A stretch of 41,424 bases of DNA from Chthonomonadales bacterium (lineage in GTDB: Bacteria; Armatimonadota; Chthonomonadetes; Chthonomonadales; CAJBBX01). Both the position numbers and the translations under genes were made by a program. Position 1 is the first letter of the stretch. Each line of letters begins with the position of its first letter. Positions 16,732 through 24,892 of this stretch are shown one piece after another. The stretch spans positions 1 to 41,424 of the forward strand of contig DAIDHP010000035.1 in the NCBI GenBank assembly GCA_027459625.1, written 5' to 3'. The notes below the pieces were generated by a model that worked only from the letters and a program-made list of their open reading frames with translations, did no database searches and was not told the DNA's origin.

Positions 16732-17784
16732 TCACCTTTCTGGGATTGAAAAATCGTCATGATGAACCACGGATGCCAGCTCCACTGTCCCATTATCGCA
16801 CTTCCAGTAATGAAGATGGAATTCCCTATCGATATCACGACGCTGAGCTTTATCCGATCCACGCATTCTTTGCGGCTCATTTCCCCCTTTCCCTGTTCGC
16901 AGAGCGTGTACGGCTGAAAGATTGCGTCCTTCAATAGTCTCTACTATGGAACGGAGAATCTTATCTGGCAAAGAGCCCCCATGGTCAGTGCAAACCTTCT
17001 GACACGACTCCCGGAAACTGGGACCTATTTCGGAAACCTGCAAGGCGCCCCATTCAGGTGCATCGTGTTGTAAAATGGCGCTCTTGAATAGGGCTATTCG
17101 GATGGCAAATTTTATTCCGAGATCGTCAGTCGCACCGACCAAAATGGCGGTGTCATCGAGACATTCGAGGACACCATTAAAATCATCACAGACCAATACA
17201 TCTCCTTCAAAATACTCGGGCGGGCGAGGCAGGGCGGGGATATCATCTCTATTATGTTCGATCTCGTAAATCTGAACTTTTACTTGAACCACCTTACTGG
17301 GTGCTTTTCTCAGGATGAGTGAATAGCCGCCAAGCGATTGGGAGCAATGTTTACGCAAGACAGCAATCAATGTAATGCATTGGTCAAGATCGGGTTGGAG
17401 ACCATCATAAGCAGTCAGACGAATAACATCCGGAACTGTTTTCAGATGCTCATACAAGATATACTTGACACTATAATAGGATTCAAAGGTAGGAGTTTTC
17501 TCCAGGAGCCAGTTTGCAATTTTCGCAACAGTATGGGAATCGTATTCTTCTATGCCATGGGCAATAAAGAGTTCACGGAGTTGCCCCCTCAGTGGATACA
17601 ATCCATTCGCAAAAAGATATTCCGAAGCATGCTCGCTCATGCAAATGGCGATCCAGGGATCGTCAAGCAACTTTTTCCATTCCAACAGCATCTCCACATA
17701 CTTGGCGGCATCATCAGTGGCACTATCCACTGGAGGAACTGCGAGAATTCCTGCATCAACTGTCACACTATGCCTACTACGCAT
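16732..17784 (-). CDS. Partner protein of the DUF3696 ATPase, possible effector
   Basis: A 350-aa protein I do not recognise by name. The N-terminal about 130 residues are helical and acidic (YVEMLLEWKKLLDDPW), the middle is mixed alpha/beta. The C-terminal about 55 residues carry a compact block, R-G-x-D-K-A-Q-R-R-D-I-D then F-H-L-H-Y-W-K, then VELASVVHHDDFSIP. That block resembles the last strands of RelE/ParE-fold toxins (basic residues, an HRLVY-like strand, a terminal histidine). This is a pattern impression, not an established assignment. The gene overlaps the end of the ATPase gene by 8 bases and has GGAGG 7 bases before its ATG, so the two are translationally coupled and very likely form one system, with this protein as the candidate effector. 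Confidence 0.7.
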   Translation of the reverse strand: MRSRHSVTVDAGILAVPPVDSATDDAAKYVEMLLEWKKLLDDPWIAICMSEHASEYLFANGLYPLRGQLRELFIAHGIEEYDSHTVAKIANWLLEKTPTFESYYSVKYILYEHLKTVPDVIRLTAYDGLQPDLDQCITLIAVLRKHCSQSLGGYSLILRKAPSKVVQVKVQIYEIEHNRDDIPALPRPPEYFEGDVLVCDDFNGVLECLDDTAILVGATDDLGIKFAIRIALFKSAILQHDAPEWGALQVSEIGPSFRESCQKVCTDHGGSLPDKILRSIVETIEGRNLSAVHALRTGKGGNEPQRMRGSDKAQRRDIDREFHLHYWKCDNGTVELASVVHHDDFSIPER

Positions 17785-19735
17785 CTTTGGTCCTCCGACT
17801 GGATTTGCGTTTCAACGCAGCGGCTCTCAAAATCTCTTCGGCCTGCTTTTGAGACTGGTCAAAAAAACCTTCCGGCCAGTCTGAGATGGCTCCAAACTCA
17901 TTAATCACCACCTCACGAAACAATGAACTCTGATGCGGTTTTTCCACAAAGTAGATCTTAATCTGACTGTTCAATTCATCCTCAGTTGTTGAGGCTGCAA
18001 CCCGGAAACGGATTCTATCAATAATGTATTCGCTGTGAGTTTCAACAATGCACTGCTTATCGCATAGAGCCATCGAAAGGAAAAAGTCACCGAGCAGGGT
18101 TTGAACCTTAGGATGAAGATGCAGTTCCGGCTGTTCAAATATCAGTGTGGAACCTTTTTCGGCAAGAAGGCACATGACGAGAATTGGTAGAACCTGGCTA
18201 ACTCCCACTCCCACATGCGTGATGTCGTGCATGATATCCGTATCGGAAATTCCCACCTTCAACTCATGCCCTAACTTTCCCATATCTCGGCTTTCTATTG
18301 AGTTCGCCACGCCAAGATATTGGAGCCAGTCGATAACAGCCGCTTCGAGTGACTCAGAGACCAATTTGCGAATGATTATAGGATCTTTGAAATTTGCCGA
18401 AGGGATATAATTTATTCCTTTATTCTTGTTAATTGCAAGAATGAAAGCTGTGTATTCACCTCGTAAACCTACATTTTGAGAATCGATTACCGACATATGC
18501 GGATATAGCGGTGTAGGCGGATATCTTAATGGTTCTAAGTATTTCAAACGCAATGTGCAATAATAACGTAAATAAGTGATGGCTTGCGCAAACAAACAAG
18601 GTGAAGGTAAGGATCGTATAGCTATTCGTTGATCTTTGACAGAGGCTGCCGTCAAAGCCTCGTAAATGCGGTCAGAAAAATCCTCACACTCGCGCGACAC
18701 CTGCTGAATCTTCAGACGCTCCTCATGTGGCAAATCACGGATTCGATCATACCACTCCTTGAATGTGATCCCCTCGGATTCAATCACAATGGGTGAATCC
18801 TGCCAGAACATATACCTGAGACTCAGGTCAATTTCTGAATCCTGCTCATATATATCATTGAAAATCTGGTCAGAATCGATTACGCCATCTATGAGTTCGC
18901 GCAAGACCGCAATAATTTCTTCTGAAAGAAGAATCATACCTAAGCTTCCCCATAGCTCGTTTACGGGAGGGAGCCTATCATCCTGAAGAGCCAAGACGAT
19001 GTTTTTTGCAAACTCTTTGATGACATCTATATTCCATGTTGTACTCGATGGAAGAAAATGATTCAGAGCACAGTATGCAATTTCGGCTGAATGATATTTT
19101 CCCACCAGTTCTGCCTTGGAATTCTCATCCATTTCTACAGGGTAATCCAAAGCATATATTGGATATGAAATGGTATTATTGGGTTTACGGTGAATAGAGA
19201 TGTATGCATTTTGATCAATGTTATCCTTATTTATGGATAGGCATGACAATTCAGTGGCAAAAAGCTGCGTTTGATTTTGATACAAATTCTGCTCATTGCT
19301 CGATGGGTTTGCATCGAAGGATATCTTACACGCGACTTCTCGAAGATTAATGGGTTGTCCATAAACATTTGCATTATTTTTAACTAACGGATTTTGACTT
19401 AATAATGAAGAATATTCAATGGGCATATGCCGCGGTTGGTGGATAAATTTGAAGTTGAATTTTATGGTGATTTGGTCAGATTCCCCGCCATTGGATTTCA
19501 ATTCGTCAAACTGTCCCAAATTGGTGAGGTGTCCGTTCAATACGACAGCTGGAGAACCGATTCCTCTACGAATTTGCTCTTTTTGTGCCACTGTCTGCGC
19601 CACGAGAAGTATGGACTGAATAAAAGTGCTTTTCCCGCTGCTGTTTGCGCCAGCGAAGATCGTGAGCGGACTGAAATCCAACTCCGTCTCCTCGCGAATC
19701 GATTTAAAGTTAGAGACCGTCCATTTCGTAATCAT
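17777..19735 (-). CDS. ABC/SMC-like AAA ATPase with DUF3696
   Basis: A 652-aa ATPase of the OLD/RecF-like group. Walker A GANSSGKST is at 29-37 after an N-terminal strand that starts ITKWTVSNFKSI. The helical insert of about 400 residues is followed by the signature region, Walker B LIFEQPELHLHP (531-542) and the ETHSEY switch (565-570). The C-terminal DUF3696 block (GAISDWPEGFFD, about 615-626) is characteristic of ATPases found in prokaryotic defence islands. There is no TOPRIM nuclease domain, so cutting, if any, must come from a partner. The overlapping 350-aa gene is the obvious one. The ATG follows a GGAGGG site at slightly long spacing. Confidence 0.87.
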   Translation of the reverse strand: MITKWTVSNFKSIREETELDFSPLTIFAGANSSGKSTFIQSILLVAQTVAQKEQIRRGIGSPAVVLNGHLTNLGQFDELKSNGGESDQITIKFNFKFIHQPRHMPIEYSSLLSQNPLVKNNANVYGQPINLREVACKISFDANPSSNEQNLYQNQTQLFATELSCLSINKDNIDQNAYISIHRKPNNTISYPIYALDYPVEMDENSKAELVGKYHSAEIAYCALNHFLPSSTTWNIDVIKEFAKNIVLALQDDRLPPVNELWGSLGMILLSEEIIAVLRELIDGVIDSDQIFNDIYEQDSEIDLSLRYMFWQDSPIVIESEGITFKEWYDRIRDLPHEERLKIQQVSRECEDFSDRIYEALTAASVKDQRIAIRSLPSPCLFAQAITYLRYYCTLRLKYLEPLRYPPTPLYPHMSVIDSQNVGLRGEYTAFILAINKNKGINYIPSANFKDPIIIRKLVSESLEAAVIDWLQYLGVANSIESRDMGKLGHELKVGISDTDIMHDITHVGVGVSQVLPILVMCLLAEKGSTLIFEQPELHLHPKVQTLLGDFFLSMALCDKQCIVETHSEYIIDRIRFRVAASTTEDELNSQIKIYFVEKPHQSSLFREVVINEFGAISDWPEGFFDQSQKQAEEILRAAALKRKSSRRTKDA

Positions 19736-19768
19736 GGGTTATTTCCCTCCCCTTTAAGTTCCATCCTG

Positions 19769-19777
19769 ATCATACCA
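19769..19777 (-). promoter_or_regulatory. Possible extended -10 promoter for the DUF3696 operon
   Basis: On the minus strand TGGTATGAT forms an extended -10 (TGn-TATGAT), 34 bases before the ATPase start. No convincing -35 is seen, which is allowed for extended -10 promoters. Confidence 0.3.
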
Positions 19778-19858
19778 CATCAGCTGCTTGGGGTATTCCT
19801 CAAGTATATGTTTGTGTTTCATCTCCGCCATCCTTCAACAAAGGGACACAATGGCTCC

Positions 19859-20383
19859 TCACTTACACAACCACTCGCCGCCTACGACTCTCTCCGCGTA
19901 CTGAGGGCGGTGCATCCAATAGATCCAAGCGGGGATCGCGTTGCCACCGCACTGCGCCGTCACCATCACCCGCTGGTACATGCTTTGCTCGCCGGGACGG
20001 AAGCCTTCCAGCCTGTCGATGGGCGGCAGGTCGCGCAGCGGGTCGGAAAAGGTCACTAACTCTCCATGGACTAGGTCCCAGTCTCCGGTCGGGCGATCAA
20101 AGCTGAGTGCGTCGATCTCCCGCTGCCTTCGGGCGTCAGCGAGCGGATCAACGGTGCCCGTGGCGAGAATCAGTTCCTCCGGCGCTTCGAGCGCGGGAAA
20201 CCCTGCCGGGAGGTGGTAGAGCCTACCCCAGACCACCGCCGGTTCGATGCCCACGGCATTGGCGCAAAATCGGTCATGGTTCCAACACCCACGCTTAAGA
20301 GTGCCGTAGACGAAGAGCCGCAGGGGTGTTTCGGAACTCTCTTCAGGGTTTGTGTTCGTCTTGAATGGCTTGCCAAAGTTCAT
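19859..20383 (-). CDS. Gamma-glutamylcyclotransferase-like (AIG2/GGCT) protein
   Basis: A 174-aa protein with the GGCT fold signature LFVYGTLKRG (23-32) and the downstream IDRLEGFRPG and YQRVMV motifs, common to AIG2-like and YtfP-like proteins. Such enzymes cyclise gamma-glutamyl amines or dipeptides to 5-oxoproline, but many bacterial members have unknown substrates. It has about 20 extra N-terminal residues compared with the smallest members. ATG start with GGAG 7 bases upstream. It lies on the same strand as the defence island, 124 bases downstream of nothing relevant and upstream of the ATPase operon. It looks like ordinary housekeeping sequence with higher GC content than the island, so I place the island's edge between the two. 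Confidence 0.85.
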   Translation of the reverse strand: MNFGKPFKTNTNPEESSETPLRLFVYGTLKRGCWNHDRFCANAVGIEPAVVWGRLYHLPAGFPALEAPEELILATGTVDPLADARRQREIDALSFDRPTGDWDLVHGELVTFSDPLRDLPPIDRLEGFRPGEQSMYQRVMVTAQCGGNAIPAWIYWMHRPQYAERVVGGEWLCK

Positions 20384-21070
20384 GCATTCACTCCTTCAGG
20401 GAAATGTTCCTCCGCGCTCCCATGTGAACAAAAGGTATGACATAGGACAATGAAAGAATGTCTTGGATATCCCGCACCCATGCAGTACAACGAGGAGACT
20501 TGCGACTTATTATCTAAAAGTGCATGACTTAACGAGCGTATCATAAACAAGCATTCCAATGGATTCACTCGATGTAATTGCGAATATCAGGAAACGAAAC
20601 ATAGATCGTCCGTTTAGCATTCGACGAAATATCCGTGGAACCTATTTTGCGATAACCCGTTCAAAAATCAAAAACCGGATATGCAGCGATGATCGTCCAA
20701 GCGTAATAATCAGGAGCGGATTCCGGAACATAAGCTCTTTTAATACAATACCCCCAACTCTGACTAAAAATTATCCCCGCCGCCTTTTCAATCCGCACGA
20801 ATTATCGCATCCGATTTCGGCTTTTGACGGATGGCGGAGGAGTGTTTTTTGTCAATGGGGTGTTCAAGTAAAAACGAAACATCGCAATTACCTCTTCATT
20901 GTAACCATATCTCAAGCGGAAACGTCCAAAGACCGAATATACAGACAATTGAACATAATCGAAGAGTGGCGGGCGATGTCGAATAAAGAATGACTCATTC
21001 GACTCAATTGAAAAATCGATCCGTTCCTAGCCGCGCACCCTTTATGAAATCACTTATAGGAGGAGATAAA
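20384..21070. other. 687-base spacer without a convincing gene
   Basis: A 144-codon plus-strand frame (20559-20993) is open but lacks a ribosome binding site. Its composition (many Arg, Asn, Ser and Ile in irregular order) and lack of any recognisable motif suggest it is fortuitous, or an eroded gene. No terminator, repeat or RNA could be recognised. The true start of the next gene, at 21071, is marked by AGGAGGAG. Confidence 0.35.
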
Positions 21071-22258
21071 ATGTTTCGATATTCATTCTTAAAATCCGCC
21101 ATCCTCACTTTGATTGCGATCCTGCTATCTTGGTTCGCTCCCGTAAACGCGAGATGTGCGTCCAGCCAACAGTCCCCAACCGTTCCGGACATCGAACGGA
21201 AATGCATCACCGATCTCTCATCACGACTGAACTTCCCATCCGATGAAATCAGATGCGATCAGGCAACGAAAGTCACTTGGCCGAACTCCGCTCTTGGATT
21301 GGGGCAAGCGGGGAGAATGTACGCAATGGTTCTCACGCCGGGATGGAGGTTTATTCTTGATGCCAAGGGCGTAAAATACCTTTACACCGCAAGCGACAAG
21401 TATTTTCGATACGGAGGTCCGCTGTATCTCTGGTCACACTCGGCGTTATACGTCAAACCGGTGGAAAATGACCCCAACCTTAACGGCGACCTGATACAGA
21501 TTTCGCTGATGGGAACGCATCCTCGCCTGATAATGCACGGAGTGACGGATTTTTTTCCTCAAGACAACGGCGGGATAATCGCCACGCGCAGAACCTCCCG
21601 CTCGGTGTTTGATCTGCTCTATCTCGCTCCGGGGAGGATTGACAAACCCGTTGTGATCGCAGGAGGCTTCGCTTTCGGGGACGCCGCAATTAACGACAAC
21701 GGAACCGAATGGATCGCATTCCACAAGGATATGCTGGCGTTTAATTGGAACCTGATGAGGGGGAAGGTTGGCTCTAAACCGGATAAGGATCAGATAATCC
21801 AACTCCCGGAAGGCGCCAGACCCGTCGGTGCGGTTTGGACTAAGAACGGGTTCTTCCTCGGCATTTCACTCCATGGCAAAACAAAGGTTTATCGTCTCAC
21901 GGATCAAAATAAGCTTGAAGACACATACGATAATCCGATACCGCCAGATGGCGGATACGAATTGAATAGAAGCGACAACATCAAAATAGAAAACATGGAT
22001 ATAAACGGAAATACGAAGACAGTTATTTCAAGAATAAGGTTCGACGGGATTACCAGATTCAAAATGATTTTACCGAATTTCAAGTATCTGCATTCCAGAC
22101 CGATCCCAAACGATAATCTTCTAATCAGCGGGTTGCAAAACGGTCACTACGCGGCATACATAGTCAACTATTACAGCGGTTTGCAACACTGCGTTATCGA
22201 TGGATTGGATTCCAACGTTAAGTATTGGGACTCACCACCGCATGACGTGAAATTTTAG
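21071..22258 (+). CDS. Secreted protein of unknown function, probable propeller
   Basis: A 395-aa protein. Residues 1-32 form a signal peptide (basic MFRYSFLK start, hydrophobic core, ARCASS end), so it is exported. The mature part is rich in short beta strands with repeated segments such as GDLIQISLMG, SVFDLLYLAPG, GDAAINDNGTEWIAF and TKVYRLTDQN, which suggests a beta-propeller or WD/TolB-like fold. I see no catalytic motif. A longer open frame extends upstream to 20990, but the ATG at 21071 has AGGAGGAG 5-8 bases before it and gives a proper signal peptide. The gene is followed by a strong terminator and stands alone. Confidence 0.72.
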   Translation: MFRYSFLKSAILTLIAILLSWFAPVNARCASSQQSPTVPDIERKCITDLSSRLNFPSDEIRCDQATKVTWPNSALGLGQAGRMYAMVLTPGWRFILDAKGVKYLYTASDKYFRYGGPLYLWSHSALYVKPVENDPNLNGDLIQISLMGTHPRLIMHGVTDFFPQDNGGIIATRRTSRSVFDLLYLAPGRIDKPVVIAGGFAFGDAAINDNGTEWIAFHKDMLAFNWNLMRGKVGSKPDKDQIIQLPEGARPVGAVWTKNGFFLGISLHGKTKVYRLTDQNKLEDTYDNPIPPDGGYELNRSDNIKIENMDINGNTKTVISRIRFDGITRFKMILPNFKYLHSRPIPNDNLLISGLQNGHYAAYIVNYYSGLQHCVIDGLDSNVKYWDSPPHDVKF

Positions 22259-22280
22259 ATTGGATTACCTCATTAAGAAT

Positions 22281-22327
22281 AATCAAGCGTTCCCCAATGC
22301 AATGCGGGGAACGCTTGATTTTAACTT
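22281..22327. terminator. Bidirectional rho-independent terminator
   Basis: A perfect 15-bp stem (AATCAAGCGTTCCCC with GGGGAACGCTTGATT) has a 10-base loop and is followed by TTAACTTT on the plus strand and ATTCTTAAT on the minus strand. It lies between the convergent secreted-protein gene and tmRNA and can serve both. Confidence 0.85.
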
Positions 22328-22384
22328 TAAACCCTATAGACATCGGGAATGGGCAATCCGGACATTCCCGGCAATCATAAAAAA

Positions 22385-22736
22385 TGGTGGAGGTGCGGGG
22401 ACTCGAACCCCGGTCCCCGAGGATACACCAGTGGCCGCTACGAGCGTAGTCCCCGATTTAACTTCGCCTTGCGCCCTCCCAGGGACGGGATGATGGTCGG
22501 CTATTCCGCTAAGTTGTCCCCTTGGTCTCCGCGGACGGGATCCCTCGGGTTATCCGGCATAGGTGACGCCCAAAACCGTCTCGGCCGGCAGGAGACGGGT
22601 GGACGTGGCGGCCCTTAGGCCGCCATTGCGTACTGGTTAGTGTTCGCTTTTATTGTTTTGCCGCTTTTTACGAGGCCAGCGGCGCCTCGGCTCGCGTCCG
22701 AAGATGACATCGCACAGGTCGACACCAATCACCCCC
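22385..22736 (-). ncRNA. ssrA: Transfer-messenger RNA (tmRNA)
   Basis: A 352-nt one-piece tmRNA that rescues stalled ribosomes and tags the nascent peptides for proteolysis. The 5' end GGGGGTG pairs with CACCTCC near the 3' end (one G-U pair), followed by A and an encoded CCA. The T-arm GGGGTTCGAGTCCCC is intact. The tag frame reads GCG AAC ACT AAC CAG TAC GCA ATG GCG GCC TAA, giving ANTNQYAMAA with the resume codon as Ala. It ends in MAA where most bacteria have LAA. The DNA after CCA begins with six T's. A consensus promoter lies directly upstream. Confidence 0.95.
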
Positions 22737-22747
22737 TTAAGCGTCTT

Positions 22748-22776
22748 ATTATAAGGCAATCTCCGTCTCTTGTCAA
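22748..22776 (-). promoter_or_regulatory. Consensus sigma70 promoter of ssrA
   Basis: On the minus strand TTGACA (22776-22771), a 17-base spacer and TATAAT (22753-22748) are perfect consensus hexamers. They sit 11 bases before the mature tmRNA 5' end, as expected for a strongly expressed stable RNA whose 5' end is trimmed. Confidence 0.93.
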
Positions 22777-22823
22777 GTGCGGGTTTGCGGCGGGGCGATG
22801 GGGTTTTTTTACATGAATCCCTA

Positions 22824-22852
22824 TTGCCAAATGCGACTTTTTCTGGCATGAT
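22824..22852 (+). promoter_or_regulatory. Possible promoter for the 118-aa gene
   Basis: TTGCCA (22824-22829), a 17-base spacer and CATGAT (22847-22852) match consensus at 5 and 4 of 6 positions. They lie 55 bases before the ATG at 22908 and diverge from the ssrA promoter. Confidence 0.4.
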
Positions 22853-22907
22853 AAAGGGAGAAAGAGGTGTGTCATCCAATTCATCTCACCTCTCACAGGA
22901 TACCGAC

Positions 22908-23264
22908 ATGAGGGAAGGGTCATTTTTACTGCAGTACGACGCGGATGAAGATTGCCTTGACGTATCCTTCGATCTCACGGGAGGCGTTCAAGAGCGTATC
23001 CTCAATCTCAACGACTTCATCCAATTGAAGACGAACTATCCCTGCACCCGACTTTTAGGATTGACCTTCTTCAACTACACGCAGCTTTTGGAGGCGAACG
23101 AAACGGATTTCAGCGAAATGGAGGAGAACGAGCCCTTCCTATACGATGCGGCGATGAACCTTATCTCGCAATATCCTGGATATCTGTTCTTTGAGTTGAC
23201 TGATCCGAACACCGGTGTGGCGAGAATCGAAATCCCGGACGTCTCCAGACTGATCGGCGGATAG
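22908..23264 (+). CDS. Small conserved-looking protein, DUF2283-like start
   Basis: A 118-aa acidic protein. The opening LLQYDADEDCLDVSF recalls the YD..AD.LY.. start of DUF2283-type proteins, whose role is unknown, but the rest (ILNLNDFIQLKTNYPCTRLLGLTFFNYTQLLE) only loosely fits that family. It has no signal or membrane segment. The open frame continues further upstream, but the ATG at 22908 has AGGA 9 bases before it and avoids running through the ssrA promoter. It is followed by a hairpin with a run of ten T's, so it is probably a single-gene transcript. Confidence 0.65.
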   Translation: MREGSFLLQYDADEDCLDVSFDLTGGVQERILNLNDFIQLKTNYPCTRLLGLTFFNYTQLLEANETDFSEMEENEPFLYDAAMNLISQYPGYLFFELTDPNTGVARIEIPDVSRLIGG

Positions 23265-23278
23265 GAGATTTTTTTTTT
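23242..23278 (+). terminator. Probable rho-independent terminator
   Basis: TCTCC (23242-23246) can pair with GGAGA (23264-23268), which is followed at once by ten T's. The stem is short with a long loop, so termination would rest mainly on the strong U tract. It overlaps the stop codon of the 118-aa gene. Confidence 0.45.
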
Positions 23279-23388
23279 CGCCCCTTAAAATTACTGGGTT
23301 TTCCTCCGATAATTTCGATGCGTCCACCCTAATCCGGGAAGAGACGCCGCCTTAAGAATAGGGCGACGAAGACAGGAAGGAAGAACAA

Positions 23389-23595
23389 ATGCAGACTCTC
23401 AATCTGTTGTATCAACACTCATTTTGCATGCTTGGGATGCACGTCGCTCCTCCGCCCAGATATCCCTCCGGCCCCGTGGTTGCTGACTGCCCATGCTGCG
23501 GCAAAACATGCTATTTCTATGGCTTGACAGCTTACGGGATTGGCGGACCGCCCGTCCTTATGCCGATCGCCTTTCACGTTCTCTCTGCAGGCTAA
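23389..23595 (+). CDS. Small CPCC-motif protein, 68 aa
   Basis: A short ORF with a strong AGGAAGGA ribosome site. Cys residues in DCPCCGKTC (about 33-41) look like half of a zinc-binding knuckle, with the remaining CxxC partner not obvious. It is rich in Pro and Gly and has no membrane segment. No family is recognised. Its good ribosome site and the isolated position after a terminator support a real gene. Confidence 0.55.
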   Translation: MQTLNLLYQHSFCMLGMHVAPPPRYPSGPVVADCPCCGKTCYFYGLTAYGIGGPPVLMPIAFHVLSAG

Positions 23596-23679
23596 CGCAT
23601 TGAAAGGGCTGCGTCCGCATGCGATTATCCCCCTCCCGGATGATTTTATCTCCGACTTGGGATATCATTACTATGGCAA

Positions 23680-23755
23680 GGCTACTGCGAAACTCATCCG
23701 CGTCAACTCATAGAGGTTAAGCCATCTGACGATTATCATGAATTTCGCAGTCGCC
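23680..23755 (+). other. Long imperfect stem-loop upstream of 23803
   Basis: ACTGCGAAACTCAT (23684-23697) pairs with ATGAATTTCGCAGT (23738-23751) with one mismatch. The stem is extended outward by GGC/GCC across one mismatch, and inward by a possible CGTC/GACG. There is no U tract, so it is not a terminator. It may be an RNA leader of the next gene or a small inverted-repeat element. Confidence 0.45.
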
Positions 23756-23802
23756 CGCCGAATATAAACAGACGATGGGGGCGAAACCCCAAGCGTGATG
23801 AT

Positions 23803-24885
23803 ATGCGAGATTCGATTACGGTATCCCATACGACCGATCCGGACAGCCCGACGCCCCTCACCCGTATTGGCGTCTTCATTGACGATTACTACCTTAGAAA
23901 ATACGGTCAGGATCTATTCATCGCCCCCGGCACGTTTCTTCAGGGGGTGTGTCACACCGCCTTCCCAGTGGCGAAATTTCTGGCGAAAGCGTGGCGCGCT
24001 CCGATATACTCCGAGGAGCCTTCGGAATTCCTTGAACATAGCGAGATAGACACCATTATGATGATGCTCTCTCTCCCCGAACGAACTGAGTACATCCGCC
24101 AGGCGATCATGGCGGGTAAAAACGTTCTCTACCCTCCGCCATTCTCCGTCAATCCGAACGACTATCGGGATTTAAGTGCGACCGCAACGGAAAAGGGCAT
24201 CCACATTCTTCCCATTTGGGCGATGGAGGCGGAACCCTCCGCCCTCTTTGCACGGGAACAGTTCGAGGAGGAGGGTGAAGGAAACGACAACCAAATAAGA
24301 TGCCATTGGATGCTCCCCCCCCTCACACGACGGGATTCGGAACACCCCATGCGTATTTCGCCGCTGCTGGAAATCCTTAGCGAAGGGGTCCATTTCTGTA
24401 ACGGCTTTCTGGGCGAGGTTCAATCCGTCAGCGCCGAAATTCGCCTTCCGTCCCGAACGACTCGTCAGACCATAGCGCATCTGATACTAAATCATCCGCA
24501 TGGCGTTTCCATCCACCATATAACGCAGGTGCCCGCAAGGGATGTACGACAGCTTGTCATCATGGATACCGGGTCCATTTCGCTGGAGATCAGAATCCCC
24601 CATCGAAGTCCGAACCCTCACGGGGAGCCACATCATGGTCTTATCTTCACGGATACTGGCCGCAAAATCATCCGCTACACCCACTCCGCTCGCAGCATCC
24701 CGGCGGCGTTGCCGCACTCCGTGGAGATGCTAATTCGGGAATCGGCAGGACAAGGCGGCTTCGAGGAGGATATGAAGTGCGTCGCGCATCTACACGCCGC
24801 GTTCGTATCCACAAGGGAGTCCATGAAGGTCGCCACTCCAATGACTGTCACCGAGGAGATGGTGGCGTGGCTGGAGGATTTTTAG
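23803..24885 (+). CDS. Degenerate Gfo/Idh/MocA-fold protein
   Basis: A 360-aa protein that follows the layout of Gfo/Idh/MocA oxidoreductases: strand RIGVFIDD, a middle ..HSEIDTIMMMLSLPERTEYIRQAIMAGKNVLYPPPFS, then a beta-sheet C-terminal half (GEVQSVSAEIRLP, HGVSIHHITQVP). The key marks are missing. The Rossmann GxGxxG is replaced by TRIGVFIDD, and the EKP motif with its catalytic lysine reads PPP. NAD(P)-dependent catalysis is therefore doubtful, and it may be a binding or structural relative. The ATG has only a weak ribosome site. The gene is monocistronic and converges with the fructosamine-kinase gene 8 bases away. Confidence 0.72.
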   Translation: MRDSITVSHTTDPDSPTPLTRIGVFIDDYYLRKYGQDLFIAPGTFLQGVCHTAFPVAKFLAKAWRAPIYSEEPSEFLEHSEIDTIMMMLSLPERTEYIRQAIMAGKNVLYPPPFSVNPNDYRDLSATATEKGIHILPIWAMEAEPSALFAREQFEEEGEGNDNQIRCHWMLPPLTRRDSEHPMRISPLLEILSEGVHFCNGFLGEVQSVSAEIRLPSRTTRQTIAHLILNHPHGVSIHHITQVPARDVRQLVIMDTGSISLEIRIPHRSPNPHGEPHHGLIFTDTGRKIIRYTHSARSIPAALPHSVEMLIRESAGQGGFEEDMKCVAHLHAAFVSTRESMKVATPMTVTEEMVAWLEDF

Positions 24886-24892
24886 CGAGGAT

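Noticed and set aside
9073-19735. CRISPR array, integrase or insertion sequence explaining the island
   Set aside because: No regularly spaced repeats, transposase or integrase motifs were found. Only gene fragments and the duplicated gene end hint at mobility.
20559-20993. 144-codon plus-strand frame before the secreted protein
   Set aside because: No ribosome binding site, irregular composition and no recognisable motif. I treat it as fortuitous or eroded.
22637-22879. Minus-strand 80-codon frame across ssrA
   Set aside because: It covers the tmRNA 5' half and its promoter, so it is not a protein gene.
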